Source: Taibaiella helva (GTDB lineage: Bacteria; Bacteroidota; Bacteroidia; Chitinophagales; Chitinophagaceae). Taken from it: DNA of 64,000 nucleotides. Position 1 is the stretch's first letter. Each line of letters opens with the position of its first letter. Positions 43,895 through 51,903 of this stretch are shown piece by piece. The notes beneath the pieces are model-generated. The model saw only the letters and a program-made list of their open reading frames with translations, had not been told where the DNA came from and did not search any database. Both the position numbers and the translations under genes were made by a program. The stretch covers positions 155,201 to 219,200 of the forward strand of contig NZ_QUZZ01000009.1 in assembly GCF_003545695.1 (NCBI RefSeq). The letters run 5' to 3'.

Positions 43895-46061
43895 TGCGAT
43901 GGATTGCGGGCCTACCTGCCTGCGTATGGTAGCCAAGCATTACGGCAAGAACTACTCCCTGGAATACTTAAGAGAACAATCCTTTATTACCCGGGAAGGG
44001 GTAAGCCTGCTGGGTATCAGCGAAGCAGCGGAAAAGATCGGGTTTCGTACCCTTGCCGCGAAGATATCCTTTGCCCAGCTCGACGATGAGGCTACCTTGC
44101 CCTGCATCCTTCACTGGAACCAGAGGCACTTTGTTGTACTGCCCCCGCAGAACTATGACCGCAATAAAAAGAATGATAAGATACTGGTGGCCGATCCCGG
44201 CCACGGGCTGGTAAAGGTAGATCGCGAAACCTTCCTGCGCAGCTGGCTGGGAGACGGCAAAGAGGGGATCGTGCTGATGCTGGAGCCCACTGAAAATTTT
44301 TACCTGTCGAAAGAAGACCAGAAGGATACGAAGGGATTCAAATTCCTGTTCAGCTACCTGCGGCCCTACCGGAAGTTTGTGCTGCAGCTCTTTCTCAGCA
44401 TCCTGGTGGCCAGCGTGCTGTCGCTGATCACGCCCTTCCTTACACAAGGACTGGTCGACTACGGTATCAATCATCAGAACCTGGGATTCGTGTACCTGGT
44501 GCTGATCTCGCAGCTGGTGCTCTTTGCCGGCAGCACGGCCATCGAAATGATACGCAGCTGGATCATGCTGCATATGAACAGCCGGATCAATATCAGCATT
44601 ATCTCCGACTTCCTGATCAAGCTGATGAAGCTGCCTATACGTTTCTTCGATACCAAGATGATCGGCGACATCCATCAGCGTATCGGCGACCACAGCCGTA
44701 TCCAGAGCTTCCTTACCGGTACAACCCTATCGACCCTGTTCTCGTTTGTGAACCTGTTTGTCTTTACGATCGTGCTGGCCATATACAGCCTTAAGATCCT
44801 GCTGGTGTTTGCTGTCTTCAGCATCGCGTCTATCGCCTGGATCGTATTCTTCCTGAAGAAAAGGAGAGAACTGGATTATAAGCGTTTCCAACGCATGAGC
44901 GATAACGAGAACGTCCTGTTTGAACTCATCACCGGTATGCAGGAGATCAAGCTCAACAATTGCGAGACCCCCAAACGCTGGGAATGGGAAAAGGTGCAGG
45001 CCAAGCTGTACAAGATCAGCGTGCAGGGCCTGGCACTGGGTCAGTACCAGCAGGTGGGCTCGGTGTTTTTTAACCAGCTGAAGAATATCCTCATCTCTTA
45101 CATCAGCGCGAGAGAAGTGATGAGCGGCAATATGAGCCTGGGTATGATGCTTTCGGTAAGTTACATCATCGGGCAGATGAACAGCCCGCTGGATCAATTA
45201 CTCGGTTTTGTGCAGGCGGCACAGGATGCCAAGATCAGCCTCGACCGTCTTGGTGAGATCCATAACCGCGAAGAAGAAGAGCTGGAAGGGTTGGTGGCTT
45301 TATCGCCGATGGAAAAGAAATCGGACAGCATCCTTCTGGAAAACGTATCCTTTCAATACGGTGGGCCGCAGTCTCCTTTTGTGCTGAAGGATATCAACCT
45401 CGAAATACCGGAAGGTAAGGTAACGGCGATCGTGGGTTCGAGCGGCAGCGGTAAGACCACCTTGCTCAAGCTGCTGCTGCAGTTTTACGATCCTACATCA
45501 GGGCGTATCATGATCGGCAGTAAAGAGCTGAAGCAGCTATCGCCCAAGTCCTGGCGTAACGAGTGCGGAACGGTAATGCAGGATGGCTTTATCTTTTCCG
45601 ATACTATAGCCCGTAATATTTCTGTGAGCGATGAGCGTGTGGATATGAAGAAGATCATGCATGCTGTGGAAGTGGCCAATATCCGTGAATTTGTGGAAGA
45701 CCTGCCGTTGGGTTTCCAGACCAAGATCGGTAACTCGGGCAACGGTATCAGCGCCGGGCAAAAGCAGCGGATGCAGATTGCAAGAGCCGTGTATAAAGAT
45801 CCGCAGTACCTCTTTTTCGATGAAGCGACCAGCGCGTTGGATGCCAATAACGAGAAGGTGATCATGGAGAACCTAGACCGCTTTTTTGAAGGAAAGACGG
45901 TGGTGGTTATTGCACATCGTCTGAGTACAGTGAAGAACGCCGACCAGATCGTAGTGCTGGAAAAAGGCCAGATGGTGGAAGTAGGCACCCATGCCGAGCT
46001 TACCGCCAACAGGGGCCGCTATTATGAGCTGGTCAAAAATCAACTGGAACTGGGAAGCTAA
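43866..46061 (+). CDS. Peptidase C39-containing ABC exporter (LanT-like)
   Basis: A 731-residue bifunctional exporter. The N-terminal C39 peptidase has Cys14 in MDCGPTCLRM, His88 in WNQRHFVVL and Asp110 in VADPGHG, the full catalytic set that cleaves after double-glycine leaders. A six-helix ABC membrane domain follows (about 165-450), then the ATPase with Walker A GSSGSGKTT near 523, signature ISAGQKQR near 628 and YLFFDEATSALD. It should cut the precursor at its GGG site and export the core. The start overlaps lanB, which implies translational coupling. Confidence 0.95.
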   Translation: MPFTVYRQLDAMDCGPTCLRMVAKHYGKNYSLEYLREQSFITREGVSLLGISEAAEKIGFRTLAAKISFAQLDDEATLPCILHWNQRHFVVLPPQNYDRNKKNDKILVADPGHGLVKVDRETFLRSWLGDGKEGIVLMLEPTENFYLSKEDQKDTKGFKFLFSYLRPYRKFVLQLFLSILVASVLSLITPFLTQGLVDYGINHQNLGFVYLVLISQLVLFAGSTAIEMIRSWIMLHMNSRINISIISDFLIKLMKLPIRFFDTKMIGDIHQRIGDHSRIQSFLTGTTLSTLFSFVNLFVFTIVLAIYSLKILLVFAVFSIASIAWIVFFLKKRRELDYKRFQRMSDNENVLFELITGMQEIKLNNCETPKRWEWEKVQAKLYKISVQGLALGQYQQVGSVFFNQLKNILISYISAREVMSGNMSLGMMLSVSYIIGQMNSPLDQLLGFVQAAQDAKISLDRLGEIHNREEEELEGLVALSPMEKKSDSILLENVSFQYGGPQSPFVLKDINLEIPEGKVTAIVGSSGSGKTTLLKLLLQFYDPTSGRIMIGSKELKQLSPKSWRNECGTVMQDGFIFSDTIARNISVSDERVDMKKIMHAVEVANIREFVEDLPLGFQTKIGNSGNGISAGQKQRMQIARAVYKDPQYLFFDEATSALDANNEKVIMENLDRFFEGKTVVVIAHRLSTVKNADQIVVLEKGQMVEVGTHAELTANRGRYYELVKNQLELGS

Positions 46062-46073
46062 CCTGTCGACATT

Positions 46074-47408
46074 ATGCCTGAAAACAACAATCATACTATG
46101 GAAGCGCCCAGGACCCTGGATGAGGTCCGGCCCGAAGACGATATCCGGAGCGAAGAGGTCCAGGAGATCATGGGGCGTATGCCTTCCTGGATCATACGCA
46201 GGGGCATCACCCTGGTAGCCATATTGCTCCTTGTCCTTTTTGTCGGCGCTTATTTCTTTAAATATCCCGATATCATCCCAGCGCGGGTGACCATCTCTTC
46301 AGCCAATCCGCCGGTAAAGCTGATTGCCCGCTCCAGCCTGCCGATACAAGGCATATTTGTGAAGGACAATGAAATGGTGCAGGAAGGGCAGCTGCTCTGC
46401 ATTCTGACCAATGCAGCCGACTATAGCGACATGCAGCATATTCTGCCCGTTGTACAGCAGATCGATACTGCCCGCGATCTCGCCCGCCTGGTAGCTGGAG
46501 CGGAGGTGCCCACAGGCCTGCGCCTGGGCGATCTTCAATCGGTCTATGCTGAGCTGATACTGGCTGTCGAAGATTACCGCTTTTATCTGAAGCATAATGT
46601 ATACGGCGCTACGGTAAGCAACCTGGAAAAGCAGGTCAGCTATAATAACCAGCTGAACCGGGAGCTGAGCGCCAAAGACAAGATGCTGAAAGAGCAGCTG
46701 GCGCTGCAGCATCGCCGTTTTTCTGCCGATTCCGACCTGGTGAAGAACAAAGTGATCTCTCGCGTGGAATATGAACAGTCGCGCAAGCAGATGCTGGACC
46801 AGCAAATGAACACAGAGGGTAACAAGAGCAGCATTATACAGAACAGCCTTCAGCAGGCGCAGTACGAGAAGAGCATTACCGATATCCGGCAGCAGCAGCG
46901 CAGCGAAGAAAATACGCTGCAGCAAAAGCTGAAGGATGTGGCCAGCCGCTTCCTGGGGCAGTATGCGCAATGGGAGCAAAGCTATATCCTGCGCAGTCCT
47001 GCCGCCGGTAAGGTCACCTTTTTCCGTTATTGGAAGGAGAACCAGTTTGTACAGGCTGGGGAAGGCGTGATGATGGTGGTACCGCCGACTCAGGAATATG
47101 TCGTACGCGGCGACATCGGTATCGACCGTTCGGGCAAGATCGAAGCGGGGCAGCAGGTGCTGATCAAGCTCACCGCCTATCCCTTTGAAGAATACGGTAT
47201 GCTCCGCGGAAAGGTGGTTTCCCGTTCGGCCGTCGCGATGGACAGCACCTTTGTCCTGGATATCAAGCTGGAAAACGGATTGAACACCAATGCAGGAAAA
47301 GCGATCCCGGGACAACCACAGCTCTTCGGCCTGGGCGAGATCATGACAGAAGATAAAAGCGTATTGCAGCGCCTGTTTGAAAAGGTCTACGGTAAATGGC
47401 GGCGCTAA
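46074..47408 (+). CDS. HlyD-family periplasmic adaptor
   Basis: A 444-residue membrane-fusion protein. A cytoplasmic N-terminus (about 45 residues) precedes one transmembrane helix (GITLVAILLLVLFVGAYFF). Then comes a half-lipoyl segment (KLIARSSLPIQGIFVKDNEMVQEGQLLCI), a long coiled-coil hairpin (about 160-300) and the second half (YILRSPAAGKVTFFRYWKENQFVQAG) with a beta-barrel. It would link the C39-ABC exporter to an outer-membrane channel, which is not encoded here. It starts 12 bases after the exporter and ends the operon. Confidence 0.93.
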   Translation: MPENNNHTMEAPRTLDEVRPEDDIRSEEVQEIMGRMPSWIIRRGITLVAILLLVLFVGAYFFKYPDIIPARVTISSANPPVKLIARSSLPIQGIFVKDNEMVQEGQLLCILTNAADYSDMQHILPVVQQIDTARDLARLVAGAEVPTGLRLGDLQSVYAELILAVEDYRFYLKHNVYGATVSNLEKQVSYNNQLNRELSAKDKMLKEQLALQHRRFSADSDLVKNKVISRVEYEQSRKQMLDQQMNTEGNKSSIIQNSLQQAQYEKSITDIRQQQRSEENTLQQKLKDVASRFLGQYAQWEQSYILRSPAAGKVTFFRYWKENQFVQAGEGVMMVVPPTQEYVVRGDIGIDRSGKIEAGQQVLIKLTAYPFEEYGMLRGKVVSRSAVAMDSTFVLDIKLENGLNTNAGKAIPGQPQLFGLGEIMTEDKSVLQRLFEKVYGKWRR

Positions 47409-47428
47409 TTACGTACAGTTCCGGCGCA

Positions 47429-47472
47429 CAATATAAAAGTCACGCTATTGCAATAGCGTGACTTTTATATTG
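47429..47472. terminator. 44-bp perfect palindromic terminator of the lan operon
   Basis: Twenty-two-base arms with no mismatch or spacer (47429-47450, 47451-47472), core GTCACGCTATTG, with an A-rich left and T-rich right flank. Ends the lanB-exporter-adaptor operon. Confidence 0.92.
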
Positions 47473-47559
47473 ATAGAAGAGGTACTGCGCAATACTTCCG
47501 GCAGGTAGCGGTAAGATCAAAACATACCTTTATGGATCATGTGGTTTATCTTTACCCTC

Positions 47560-48141
47560 ATGTTTGAGCAGATCGATAAGTTTGTAGACCAATGCCTGTT
47601 GCTTACGGCGGAAGAACGGGAGCTGTTCCATTCCCTGCTCCGGTTCCGCAAGGTGAGGAAGCGCAGCTACCTGCTCCAGGAGGGAGAGATATGCGACTTC
47701 GAGGCATACATTGTTAAAGGCTGTGTGCGTACCTACTATCTCAGCGACGACGGAACGGAGACGATCCTTTCCTTTGCCATAGAAGACTGGTGGGTAAGCG
47801 ACCTGTACAGCTTTACGGAGCAGAAACCTTCCGACATGTTTATTGAGACCATCGAAGACAGCGAGCTGCTGATCATCGATCGCAAAGGCAAGGCGGAGCT
47901 TTATGAAAAGCTGCCCCAATTCGAAACTCTTTTCCGGCTGCTGGTACAACGTTCCCTGTTTGCCCTGCAGCGGCGCTTCCACAGTCTCGTCTCGCAAACA
48001 GCAGAGCAGCGCTACCTGGCCTTTGTCGACAAGTATCCGCAGATCGTGCAGCGCGTACCGCAAAACCAGATCGCGCGCTACCTGGGCGTATCGCCCGAAT
48101 TTCTCAGTAAGGTAAGAAGCGCGATCATTAAACGGAGATGA
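47560..48141 (+). CDS. Crp/Fnr-family transcriptional regulator
   Basis: A 193-residue regulator with an N-terminal cyclic-nucleotide-binding fold (RKRSYLLQEGEICDFEAYIVKGCVRTYYLSDDGTETILSF) and a C-terminal winged helix (VPQNQIARYLGVSPEFLSKVRSAI). This short form is very common in Bacteroidota and usually lacks cAMP-binding residues. An ATG seven codons earlier (47539) is possible. TACCTTTA at 47525-47532 is a one-mismatch -7 element. It lies just after the lan operon but behind its terminator; a link is not shown. Confidence 0.88.
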   Translation: MFEQIDKFVDQCLLLTAEERELFHSLLRFRKVRKRSYLLQEGEICDFEAYIVKGCVRTYYLSDDGTETILSFAIEDWWVSDLYSFTEQKPSDMFIETIEDSELLIIDRKGKAELYEKLPQFETLFRLLVQRSLFALQRRFHSLVSQTAEQRYLAFVDKYPQIVQRVPQNQIARYLGVSPEFLSKVRSAIIKRR

Positions 48142-48151
48142 GCCCGGCGGC

Positions 48152-48769
48152 TTAGCCGAAGATCAGCCGGTTGGCCAGCGCCAGCTCGTCCTTTGTAATG
48201 GTATGTCCCATGTTATCATATATTTTCTCTGTAACTATTGCACCCATTTGGATCAGTATAGCCGACGTATCTTTTACCCGCTGCGGCGGCACATGCGGGT
48301 CGGGATTGCTTGAGCCGATAAAGATGGGCATACCCTCAAAGGAACCTGAATAATGCTCCGGGTAGATACGATCGCCAATAAGCCCGCCGGTAAAGGCGGC
48401 AGCGCCACCATACCTGCGCGCATTGCGGGCCAGGAATTCCAACATCAGGCAGGCGCCCTGGGAAAAGCCAGCAAAATAGATCTGCTGCGGCGCCAGGCCC
48501 TGCTGTTCGATATCGCTTACCAGCTGCTTCAGCAGGTCCAGCGCGGAAGAGAGCCAGGGCTCATTCTGTGCTGGGGGCGCCAGGAAGGATTGCGGATACC
48601 AGGTATAGCCTGTGGCCTGCGGGGCCAGCAAGGCATAGCCGGGAACATGCAGCAGTCCCGCCAGCGACAGGATGTCGGCTGCAGCGCCGCCCCTGCCATG
48701 GAGCAGGATCAATGCCCTTTCCGCCGAAGCCAGCGCAGGTCCCTGGATGATTGTTTGTTCTGTGTGCAT
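48152..48769 (-). CDS. Phospholipase/carboxylesterase-like hydrolase (MhqD-like)
   Basis: A 205-residue alpha/beta hydrolase of the abhydrolase_2 group: ALILLHGRGGAAADIL oxyanion region, IYFAGFSQGACLMLEF nucleophile elbow, and GHTITKDEL with the catalytic His. The neighbour upstream is a ring-cleaving dioxygenase; the same pair (MhqO, MhqD) protects Bacillus from methylhydroquinone. The ATG at 48769 is preceded by an ATT-repeat stretch rather than a clear ribosome site. A hairpin between it and the dioxygenase suggests reduced or separate transcription. Confidence 0.85.
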   Translation of the reverse strand: MHTEQTIIQGPALASAERALILLHGRGGAAADILSLAGLLHVPGYALLAPQATGYTWYPQSFLAPPAQNEPWLSSALDLLKQLVSDIEQQGLAPQQIYFAGFSQGACLMLEFLARNARRYGGAAAFTGGLIGDRIYPEHYSGSFEGMPIFIGSSNPDPHVPPQRVKDTSAILIQMGAIVTEKIYDNMGHTITKDELALANRLIFG

Positions 48770-48789
48770 AATAATAATAATCGTTTGAG

Positions 48790-48824
48790 AAAGCATGAGC
48801 CACGCTCAGCGCGGCTCATGCTTT
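48790..48824 (-). terminator. Hairpin between the dioxygenase and esterase genes
   Basis: Sixteen-base arms with AAAGCATGAGCC core (one mismatch), 3-base loop. It lies after the stop of the dioxygenase at 48829 and before the esterase ATG, so it could attenuate read-through. Confidence 0.75.
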
Positions 48825-48828
48825 TGGG

Positions 48829-49773
48829 TTAGTATTGCTGCAGCGGTGGCAACGATTGCTCGATATCGCTCCTCATACCTTCGTATTGTTTCGGCAATTT
48901 CAGGTGGCTGCCCAGCTCCGCGAGCGGCTCATCTACGGTGAAGCCCGGGTTGTCGGTGGCGATCTCGAAAAGCACGCCGCCGGGTTCGCGGAAGTACAAG
49001 GAGAAGAAATAATCCCTGTCGATCTTTGGTGTGATCTGCAGCCCTTTGCCGAGCACCTTTTCCCGGTAGGCCATTTGTACCGTATCGTTCGCTACCCTGA
49101 AGGCAACATGATGGTTGGTGCCTGCTGCATTGCGCCCCGGCTGGCCTTCCGGTGTTTCCAGCAGGTCGATGATAGCTGCATTGGGTACCGCGTCGGTAAT
49201 AAATCGGTAACGGTTGCCTTCCTGGGCCAGCAGGCGGTAGCCAAAGATGTCGGTCAGCACCTGTGCCGTAGGGTCTATCTTTTTCAAGGTTAAGGTTGTG
49301 CTGTGAAAGCCTTTGGTAGCAATATCTGCCTTAATGTCCCCGGTTGCCCATCCTTTCCTGGCATCGGCCTCTTTAGGTACCAGCAGCGCCAGGTTCAAGC
49401 CGTCGGGATCGGTAAAGGAAAGAAAGGTTTCGCCGAATCGCTCAGCGGCCGCTTCGTGCGGAACATGGAGCCGGGTAAAGCGGTCCTTCCAGAAATCGAG
49501 GCTGCCCGGGGGTACGGAATAGCCGATCTCCGTGGCCATGCCGGTTCCCGTTCTTCCCTGTCCTATACCTTCCCAGGGAAAGAACGTAAGAATAGTGCCC
49601 GGTGTTCCCTGCTCATCGCCATAATAGAAATGATAGGTTCCCGGATCGTCGAAGTTTACGGTTTTCTTTACCATCCGTAATCCCAGGGTCTGGGTGTAAA
49701 AATCGTAATTGCGCTGTGCATGGCCGGCGATCGCCGTGATGTGGTGCAGGCCCAGTATTTGCGGTTCGTTCAT
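48829..49773 (-). CDS. Ring-cleaving dioxygenase, glyoxalase fold (MhqO-like)
   Basis: A 314-residue double-VOC protein. LGLHHITAIAGHAQRNYDFYTQTLGLRMVKKTVNFDDP is the signature opening of the MhqO/YfiE group. TKGFHSTTLTLKK and AAGTNHHVAFRV give the second module with metal His residues, and REPGGVLFEIATD the metal Glu. Proposed to open hydroquinone or catechol rings. Second-to-last gene of the minus-strand unit starting with pirin. Confidence 0.88.
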   Translation of the reverse strand: MNEPQILGLHHITAIAGHAQRNYDFYTQTLGLRMVKKTVNFDDPGTYHFYYGDEQGTPGTILTFFPWEGIGQGRTGTGMATEIGYSVPPGSLDFWKDRFTRLHVPHEAAAERFGETFLSFTDPDGLNLALLVPKEADARKGWATGDIKADIATKGFHSTTLTLKKIDPTAQVLTDIFGYRLLAQEGNRYRFITDAVPNAAIIDLLETPEGQPGRNAAGTNHHVAFRVANDTVQMAYREKVLGKGLQITPKIDRDYFFSLYFREPGGVLFEIATDNPGFTVDEPLAELGSHLKLPKQYEGMRSDIEQSLPPLQQY

Positions 49774-49781
49774 TGTGCTTG

Positions 49782-50102
49782 TTATTTAAAAGGTTGTTGT
49801 TCCATTGTTTTACGGATCTCGCTTTCCAGCAAGCCGCTGCCGCCGCCGAAATGGCGTATCATCCGCGCTTCGGGGAGGGAAGTCTTCATGATCTGTGTGA
49901 GGATGGCCTCATCCTCGCTGCTCACGCCAACGCACAGCAGCACAGCGTCATAGACGCCCTTTGCGAGCTTTGTCCGTGCTGCGTCCAGCGATAGCGCCAG
50001 GTCGCCCTGCCAATTGCCATGGCTGTTGATGAGCCGGTGTACCACCTCCATGATCGGCTGGTGATAGCCAATGGCCAGTATAGATATCGGTTGTGAAAGC
50101 AT
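49782..50102 (-). CDS. 106-residue protein of unknown function
   Basis: I do not recognise this protein. The sequence ISILAIGYHQPIMEVVHRLINSHG, AARTKLAKGVYDAVLLCVGVSSEDEAIL and SLPEARMIRHFGGGSGLLESEIR alternates strands and helices like a small Rossmann or receiver-like fold, but the acidic pocket and phosphoacceptor Asp of receivers are missing. It sits 8 bases before the dioxygenase and 10 bases after pirin, clearly in the same operon. Confidence 0.65.
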   Translation of the reverse strand: MLSQPISILAIGYHQPIMEVVHRLINSHGNWQGDLALSLDAARTKLAKGVYDAVLLCVGVSSEDEAILTQIMKTSLPEARMIRHFGGGSGLLESEIRKTMEQQPFK

Positions 50103-50112
50103 ACGATGAAAT

Positions 50113-50844
50113 TTAAAGGATTGTAGACAGGTCCATCGGTACTTCGATCAGCAGCAGGCTGGCTGCATCGGACAACGATTGCGCTGCTATCGCCTTGCTG
50201 TTGAGGATACCCAGGCCGTCTCTGGTCTGCAGGACTTTGCCCTCTATAGCAAATTCACCGGCGATGACAAAAGCATAAAGGCCGTTCCCTTCCTCCTGCA
50301 GCGGATACCGGACTTGCGCCCCTTTATCAAAGATACCCATACTCATCCAGGTATCCGGCCGTACGGCAATGCTGTGGCCGCTGCCACCGGGTCGGATAAA
50401 GGTATAGAGCTTGTTTTGCTGCTCTGCCAGGGGCAGGTTTGTGCGTGTATAGCGGGGCTTTGTATTCAGAGCGGCAGGATAGATCCATATCTGCAGGAAG
50501 CTTGCCGGCAGCGAGGCGCTATGGTTGTATTCGCTATGAAACAACCCGCTGCCTGCGCTGATCACCTGTACCTGCCCTGCCTGTACCACGGCGTTGTTGC
50601 CCAGGCTGTCTTCGTGCCGCAGGCTTCCGGAAAGCGGTATGCTGATGATCTCCATATTGTCGTGAGGATGGGAGCCAAATCCTTTTCCTCCGGCCAGAAC
50701 ATCGTCGTTGAGCACCCTCAGAGCGCCGAAGCCCATGCGCTTTGGATTATAATAATCGGCAAAGCTGAAGGTCTTTTTGCTGTCCAGCCGGCCGTTATGG
50801 TCAAGGCCCCTTGTGTCCGCTTTATGATGAACGTATTGTACCAT
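50113..50844 (-). CDS. Pirin family protein
   Basis: A 243-residue bicupin. The pirin N-terminal iron site is present: GSHPHDNMEIISI and HSEYNHS supply His and Glu ligands. Related proteins (YhhW, YhaK) oxidise quercetin or act as redox-sensitive regulators. The ATG at 50844 is chosen (MVQYVHHKADTRG is a typical start); the frame extends further upstream without family sequence. First gene of the four-gene detoxification-like unit. Confidence 0.9.
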   Translation of the reverse strand: MVQYVHHKADTRGLDHNGRLDSKKTFSFADYYNPKRMGFGALRVLNDDVLAGGKGFGSHPHDNMEIISIPLSGSLRHEDSLGNNAVVQAGQVQVISAGSGLFHSEYNHSASLPASFLQIWIYPAALNTKPRYTRTNLPLAEQQNKLYTFIRPGGSGHSIAVRPDTWMSMGIFDKGAQVRYPLQEEGNGLYAFVIAGEFAIEGKVLQTRDGLGILNSKAIAAQSLSDAASLLLIEVPMDLSTIL

Positions 50845-51088
50845 GCTTTTCGGTTTGATATTGCAAATTTCCGATGCCGAAGCACCCTTATCCAATGAAC
50901 TGGCTTAAGATCTGTACTTAATCTATATTAAGAATGACTACCCCGGAAGCTGAGCCTATCATTTTCTTTGTCCGCGGAAAACCTTCGCTGCCCTGTTTTC
51001 CAGGTTTTTACCTGTATCAATTGATGCTGTCTTCAAAGCGTAATATTTATATAACGTTTGGGTCCGGCTACCGCAAGAAACTCACGGC

Positions 51089-51096
51089 TACCTTTG
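51089..51096 (+). promoter_or_regulatory. -7 promoter element of the ECF sigma gene
   Basis: TACCTTTG, exact TAnnTTTG, 15 bases before the ATG at 51112. Confidence 0.55.
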
Positions 51097-51111
51097 AGGA
51101 ATTTCTGCTCT

Positions 51112-51726
51112 ATGTCTCCTGCCCAGATTGACCTGCTTCTTTTCGATTCCGTTAAAGCCGGTGATGTGCATGCTTTCAGGATACTGGTTGAGAAGTATTC
51201 CGGGCTGCTTCATACGCATTGTATGAAGTATATCAGGAACGAATGCGATGCTGAAGAGATTGTAGCAGATGCCTTTATTACCCTGTGGGATAAAAAGAGC
51301 AAGATCGATATTTCGAGCAGCCTGAAAGCCTACCTCTATGCTACGGTAAGGAACCAAAGCATCAATTACCTGCGTACGGTAAAGCATGCGCCGCCGGTTG
51401 AGACCATTGGCGAAGAAACGTCTTTGCTGCATGGCAGCAATACGGTGATCCATCCTTTCGATCCTTCTCCGGAGCAAACGATGAATGAACGGATGAAGCT
51501 GCTGGAAGAGGCGCTGGCGCTGCTTCCTCCCGCAAGAAGAAAAGTCTTCCTGATGTTCAGAAGCGGCTTGAAATACAGCCAGATCGCCGACCAGCTGAAC
51601 CTTTCCGAAAAAACGGTGCGCAACCAGATCGACCGGGCCATAAAGCAGCTGCGGCAATATGTATCGGATGCCCTGCCCCTGGGCAATGCCTTTACGCTGT
51701 TCCTGCTCACTGCCTATGCCTTATGA
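51112..51726 (+). CDS. ECF RNA polymerase sigma factor (FecI-like)
   Basis: A 204-residue sigma-70 family factor with region 2 (HAFRILVEKYSGLLHTHCMKYIRNECDAEEIVADAFITLWD) and region 4 (LALLPPARRKVFLMFRSGLKYSQIADQLNLSEKTVRNQIDRAIKQLRQY). This is the usual Bacteroidota form upstream of a FecR-type anti-sigma and a TonB receptor. A longer frame from 51058 precedes the promoter, so the ATG at 51112 is used. It should direct transcription of the receptor locus when the anti-sigma is released. Confidence 0.92.
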   Translation: MSPAQIDLLLFDSVKAGDVHAFRILVEKYSGLLHTHCMKYIRNECDAEEIVADAFITLWDKKSKIDISSSLKAYLYATVRNQSINYLRTVKHAPPVETIGEETSLLHGSNTVIHPFDPSPEQTMNERMKLLEEALALLPPARRKVFLMFRSGLKYSQIADQLNLSEKTVRNQIDRAIKQLRQYVSDALPLGNAFTLFLLTAYAL

Positions 51727-51903
51727 ATCGCTACACAAGCTTCTTTGCAGCGGAATATCCCGGCTGTTACTTTTCTGATAAAGCGTTAATAATTTCTTAA
51801 CCCCGGCAGCATGGGAAAATGCAGCCTGCCCGCCGTCCCTTTTATAGAAAAGGAAGGCGTATGCCCTATTCCATCTCATTCAACTCTTTAAAACAGACTG
51901 CGC

